Source: Camarhynchus parvulus
Lineage: Eukaryota; Chordata; Aves; Passeriformes; Thraupidae
Assembly: GCF_901933205.1 (NCBI RefSeq)
Contig: NC_044590.1
Location: 10,691,501 to 10,755,500, forward strand
Length of the DNA stretch: 64,000 nucleotides
Reading direction: 5' to 3'
The position numbers and the translations under genes were made by a program. The notes below the pieces were generated by a model. The model searched no databases and was not told the origin of the DNA. It worked only from the letters and a program-made list of their open reading frames with translations. Shown here piece after piece: positions 59,871 to 64,000 of the stretch (positions within the stretch are counted from its first letter, which is position 1; each line of letters opens with the position of its first letter).

Positions 59871-61857
59871 TGTTTGGAGTCCTTAGATCTTATAGTTAAT
59901 ATTGTCCTCAGTGAACTCTGGTGCTAGAAACTGAAATTTCTTTATCTGCTGGATTCAGCTCATCAGATTGGCCTCCACGTAACTTCTGGACTTTCTGGAC
60001 ATGGGGATCATGAAAGGAGGCAACAGAGACCTCCCTTAGGATGACTTCAGCTGTGGGGTGAATGGATGCAGCTCCCCATCAACATGGAACACCCTGGAAA
60101 GTGCTGGGGCAGATTTGGCAGTGTCAGCAACCCCCTTGCCATTGCTTATTCCAGGGCATGTGCTTACCTGTTGGCATTTATTCTGTTGTTGTTTTTATTT
60201 TGAACTTAAACCCAAAGTTTAAGTAAATAAAATAAATTAACAAAATTTTAAAAAATAAACAAAATAATGTAAAAATAAAAATAAAGAACAAAAGGTGGTA
60301 GAGTGGGAGGTGGAAAAGCTGGTGCTGAATGGCAGAATTGATGCAGGAGATTCTGGGGAGAAAACTCCAGATAGCTCAGGGAAATAGGAAATTCCTAGCC
60401 CAGAGGACCAGAAAAAGGGGTAGAAAGGGAGAAGGAGCAATTGCTGCTCCAAAGAGGGAGAAAAAGTAGCTGGAAAAGAGGTGGTGGAAAGTTGGAATCG
60501 CCTGATGGGGAGTTTTCAGCCCTCGGTGGTCCAATCAGGAAGGGAGATATCTGTAAATATTTAACAGGGAGGCTGTTGAGGGGAAATTGCCTGCAGCCTG
60601 TTCGTCTGGCATGAGGTTTCACCTGCTCTCACACGTGGAGGGAATGCAGGCAGAGCCCTGTCAGTCACCCCCAGCCGGCAGGGACAGGACGTGACAGGGA
60701 TTAGAACAGGGAGAGCCAGCCATGAAAAACTGCTGCTCCCACAGACTTGGAAATAAAAGCCTCAGATGGCATTTTTTATTTCCCTGTGTTGCACCTTTGT
60801 TTTTAAAAGGAGGGAAAAGAACAAGGTTATTTGTTGAGGTTTTAAGCAACAGAAAAATCCCTGGCTTTGAGATGCTGCTGGTTTCTCATTTTTAATTTTT
60901 TTTTCTGTTATCCTGCATGCATCACTTTGCAGCATCTTCATAGGCTGAGGGATAAAACATGACATAACTAAGATGTACAGTGTGCTTTTTGGCTAAATGG
61001 TGGGACTGGTGAAACATTGCAATCATTTTTCTGCCTTTTATTTGAAATCATAAAGAGTTAAGTGCATCAGATTGCTGAGCTTATTTTTTCTTCCCTTCTG
61101 TGAATGAAAAATTGAAGGACGAGTGTGATCGTTAATTTAGGAGTTTGTTGGGAGAATATACTGACTATGACACCATTAATTGAAATAAAGAGCAGGAAGC
61201 ATCCTGAGCTGCAGGAAAGAAATACAAGGGGATGTTTGGCAAATGACATAAAAGATGAGATCCCAAGGTTCAAATTTACTGCTAATGCAGTTTCCAGTTA
61301 GCACTCAGTGGTGAGTGCTAAGGAGCAGGGGATAAAGCAACAAGGTGGGCTTTGGGAGGTGTGGAGGTGTTTTCCCAGTGCCTTGCAAATTAATAGATAT
61401 TTTTCAAAGTATATTTACTGCATCCCTACAAATGAGCTACCTCTCAACCTCTGTTTTAAGGAGTACACTGTAATTGTGGAACAAGTTTCCAAACGTAAGG
61501 CTTTATTAAGGTAGACACTAAATCCATATGTAGATACCCAATATTTGGTTTTGGCATTTTGCTGTCAGAAAATGTCAGCAAATAAATGATAAAAGGTGTC
61601 TCTGGGTGCCTGGGATGATTATTTAGGTACATTTGTAGATGTCTCAGAGTACCCTAGATGTAAGAAAGACTGACCAGCATAGGATCATTTATTATAAATA
61701 ACACCCAACTAATAGCCCTGTAAACCCTGTGTGCTGCTGTTGAAAATGGGATTTTTTGTCTTCAATTCTTTTGATTATCCTTCATGGTTAAATAGCATTA
61801 AATACAGAGTACATGGAACCTTAGAAATGCCCTTCTTTTCCTGAGCAATATTAGTGG
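59871..61857. other. Unique sequence, AT-rich low-complexity part
   Basis: 60208-60292 is an A/T-rich low-complexity run of AAATAAA-type units. 61000-61300 is AT-rich. No exon is recognised. Confidence 0.45.
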
Positions 61858-62032
61858 ATTAGTGGAAGGAGGTTGCCCAGAGAAACTGTGGCTGCCCCAT
61901 CCCTGGAATTGGTCAAGGATGGGGCTTGGAGCAGCCTGGGATAGTGAAAGGTGTCCCAGCCATGGCGGGGGGTGGCACTGGATGGGGTTCAAGGTCCTTT
62001 CCAACCCAAACCCTTCTGTGGCTCTATAACGT
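61858..62032 (+). mobile_element. CR1 LINE 3' end, plus strand
   Basis: GGAGGTTGCCCAGAGAAACT, GCTGCCCCATCCCTGGAATT, GAGCAGCCTGGGATAGTGAA, GGCACTGGATGGGGTTCAAG and TCCTTTCCAACCCAAACCCT, ending in a decayed TTCTGTGGCTCTAT tail. A complete, 5'-truncated CR1 3' end. Confidence 0.9.
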
Positions 62033-62851
62033 TGTTGATGCCGCTCTTAGGGAAGACATCTCTGAATTCAGAAGAAGGGGAGGAATGTCCTTCATGGTGT
62101 GAAGCCTCTCCTTGTGGGGCAGCATCTGTGTCAACTTTGACTCAGAGCTGGGGGCCGAGGAGCTGCCTGGAGGAGCCAGGTTCCTCTGGGTGTGTTCCTG
62201 ACTCTCCCAACTTCCCTGGCTCCATCCTCCCATTCCAGTGGTTTCTGAGGATGCTGCACAGCTCAGTGCCTGAGCACATCTTGTGAAAAACAGTCCCCTG
62301 AATAAAAATAAATTGATTTGTAAACACTGGCAGAGATAAGAAGGGAATCTGTGGTGGGAATAGGCACGTCAGGAATGCTGCAGTGACAAGATCAATTTGC
62401 TTCAATCAGTGCCTTAGACTGCAGCAGCAGCTCTTGTCTGAAGGTACATGTGCCTAGGGAATGTGTGGGATGGGCTCTCGTGGGCTCACTCTGCTCCCAG
62501 TGGGCACATTAAATGTCCCAGCAGAGCAGACAGAGACAGAAGTCTAGGAAACATAATTGTACACCTGTGTATCTTCTCTCAGAGGATGCTCTGCTTTGAA
62601 GTTTGAAACTTTAGGGGTGGGATATTAGCACAGAAATTAATTTTTAGACAGCAGTGCTATCTGGTTAGAGTAATTGCTTATTATCTGCTTCCCTGGGGTT
62701 TTAAGCTCTTGGAAATGACTATTTACATCTCTGTGTGTGCTTAAAGGCAGGAGAAGATTGCACTCCATCATTTCAAACTCTGTTCTGGCTCTCTGAAGTG
62801 CCAGGAGGGAAAGGGAGTTTAGAGAAAACTTCCTTCTGACCTGTCTGCTCC
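62033..62851. other. Unique sequence, no gene seen
   Basis: No exon or repeat recognised between two CR1 copies of opposite direction. Confidence 0.45.
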
Positions 62852-63150
62852 TGGGTTGGAAAGGACCTTAGAGACATCTCATTCCATGGCAGGGACACCT
62901 CCCACTGTCCCAGGCTGCTTCAAGCCCTGTCCAGCCTGGCCTTGGGCACTGCCAGGGATCCAGGGGCAGCCACAGCTGCTCTGGGCACCCTGTGCCAGGG
63001 CCTCAGCACCCTCACAGGGAACAATTTTTCCTTAGATCCAATCTAAGCCTGCTCTCTGTCAGTTTGAATCCATTTCCCCTTGTCCTGTCACTCCAGGAAA
63101 ATTGTCTTTCTCCATCTTTCTTGTGGGCTTCCTACAAGACCTGGAAGGGT
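62852..63150 (-). mobile_element. CR1 LINE 3' part, minus strand
   Basis: GGGTTGGAAAGGACCTTAGA, CCATGGCAGGGACACCTCCC, CACTGCCAGGGATCCAGGGG, CCTTGTCCTGTCACTCCAGG and CTACAAGACCTGGAAGGG. Same subfamily and order as the copies at 30126 and 34760. The terminal tail is missing at the left edge. Confidence 0.88.
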
Positions 63151-64000
63151 TCATATCATATCTCTGATTTTTAATGTTATTTAAGCCATGAGTGACCTCA
63201 GTGCTGCTGAGTGGCCGTGCTGGGGTGTGGGGGATGGAGAAATTTTCTTCTTTCTCTTTGTCTTTATTTATTTATTTGTTTGTTCCAAAGTCTACAGTAA
63301 ACACTGCCATAAACTACGCTGATGTAAAACAACTGCAAATTGAGGCATTATTTCATGTTATTTGTACCACAATTTTATTGCATTCACAGTTATTTACAGT
63401 ATGTAAATAAGCTTCATCGTGTAGAAAAATGTTCTGCTATAACTCAGTTGTTTCAGCATTAAAAAGAAGGGGAGGGAATCAACCAAACCCCATAGATACA
63501 GGCAGCAATAAGGGATTATGGATAATACTATGGATATTATTTTTGTTATAGGATTAGCTTTGTTTGAAAATATCACCCATTTCCTGAAACACTGAAATCT
63601 GTGTACTTCAGCTACCTGCATTGTGTTATAAATCCATAATGACTATTTTCCATCAAATGTTGTGTTACAATTTGAATTATTAAATGCTAAATTGCTGTGT
63701 ATGGATTGTAAAGCAATGAGAATTTCCTGCTAGTTGAAAGGGAGAGCTACAGTGGGTAAGAATTCAGCCTTTGATGAGCATTGCAGTGTCTGTAGACAAA
63801 AGCAATTATGCAGATGGAGCCCAGGCAGCACAAAGATAAATGGAAGGTCCTTTTAAATTCTGCTTGCAGCATTCCCTACATGAACATGGACTGCAGTGTG
63901 ATTGTCTGGCTTTTTCAGGGCTTAATTTTCATCCCACTGAATGTAAAGGTAAAAACATCTATTAATTTCAGCAGCAGCAGGGTGGGGTGCTTTGGGAGTA
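63151..64000. other. Unique AT-rich sequence to window end
   Basis: AT-rich and free of recognised repeats apart from a TTTATTTATTTATTTG stretch near 63264-63279. It is a candidate for conserved noncoding DNA on composition alone. Confidence 0.4.

Noticed and set aside
61260..61285. GGTTCAAATTT resembling a tRNA B box
   Set aside because: No A box at the right distance and no cloverleaf-forming flanks.

Overview
The window looks like vertebrate, avian and most likely songbird, nuclear DNA. The case rests on many CR1 LINE fragments, most of them 5'-truncated and several with the octamer-like ATTCTATG/ATTCTGTGA tail, and on at least six short LTR families that resemble passerine endogenous-retrovirus LTRs. 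There is no operon structure, long coding frame or dense gene packing. I found no exon I can defend, no tRNA or rRNA and no CRISPR array, so this is intergenic or deep intronic sequence. All reading frames of 60-240 codons are either inside repeats or lack any recognisable protein signature.

Layout. 1-5.5 kb: an LTR of family A abuts a CR1 fragment (348-994), a CR1 tail lies at 4.0 kb, and a second family A LTR in the opposite direction sits at 5159-5540 with a perfect 6-bp target-site duplication (TSD). 5.5-16 kb: unique sequence, a CR1 fragment at 11.35 kb, a third family A LTR at 12851-13234 with a perfect TSD, a 31-bp G-rich minisatellite at 14.0-14.4 kb and a 326-bp uninterrupted purine tract at 15.3-15.6 kb. 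16-24 kb: a family B LTR with a perfect TSD at 16576-16858, a CR1 piece at 17.9 kb, the fourth family A LTR at 21.4 kb, a CR1 piece at 22.9 kb and a decayed LINE reverse-transcriptase relic at 23.66-24.0 kb. 24-42.4 kb: CR1 pieces, a probable LTR at 27.1-27.45 kb (G), an LTR at 37.05 kb (D), an 11-bp minisatellite at 40.16-40.52 kb that almost touches LTR C, and LTR E at 41.86-42.37 kb. 42.4-64 kb: mostly unique sequence with a CR1 at 47.4 kb, a 258-bp tandem duplication carrying a CR1 tail at 53.1-53.6 kb, an ERVL-like LTR at 58.4-59.07 kb, a second family B LTR at 59.6 kb and two CR1 pieces at 61.9 and 62.9 kb.

Nothing here works together as a pathway. The structure is a record of transposition: eleven LTR-like elements, none with internal gag, pol or env sequence between a pair, so all appear to be solo LTRs left by LTR-LTR recombination. 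The most informative signals are the exact 6-bp TSDs at three insertions, a long hairpin shared by family A LTRs, the pure purine tract, the minisatellite-LTR junction at 40.5 kb and the old reverse-transcriptase relic. I did not find a new biological system. Several AT-rich, repeat-free stretches are possible conserved noncoding elements, but that can only be decided by alignment to other birds.
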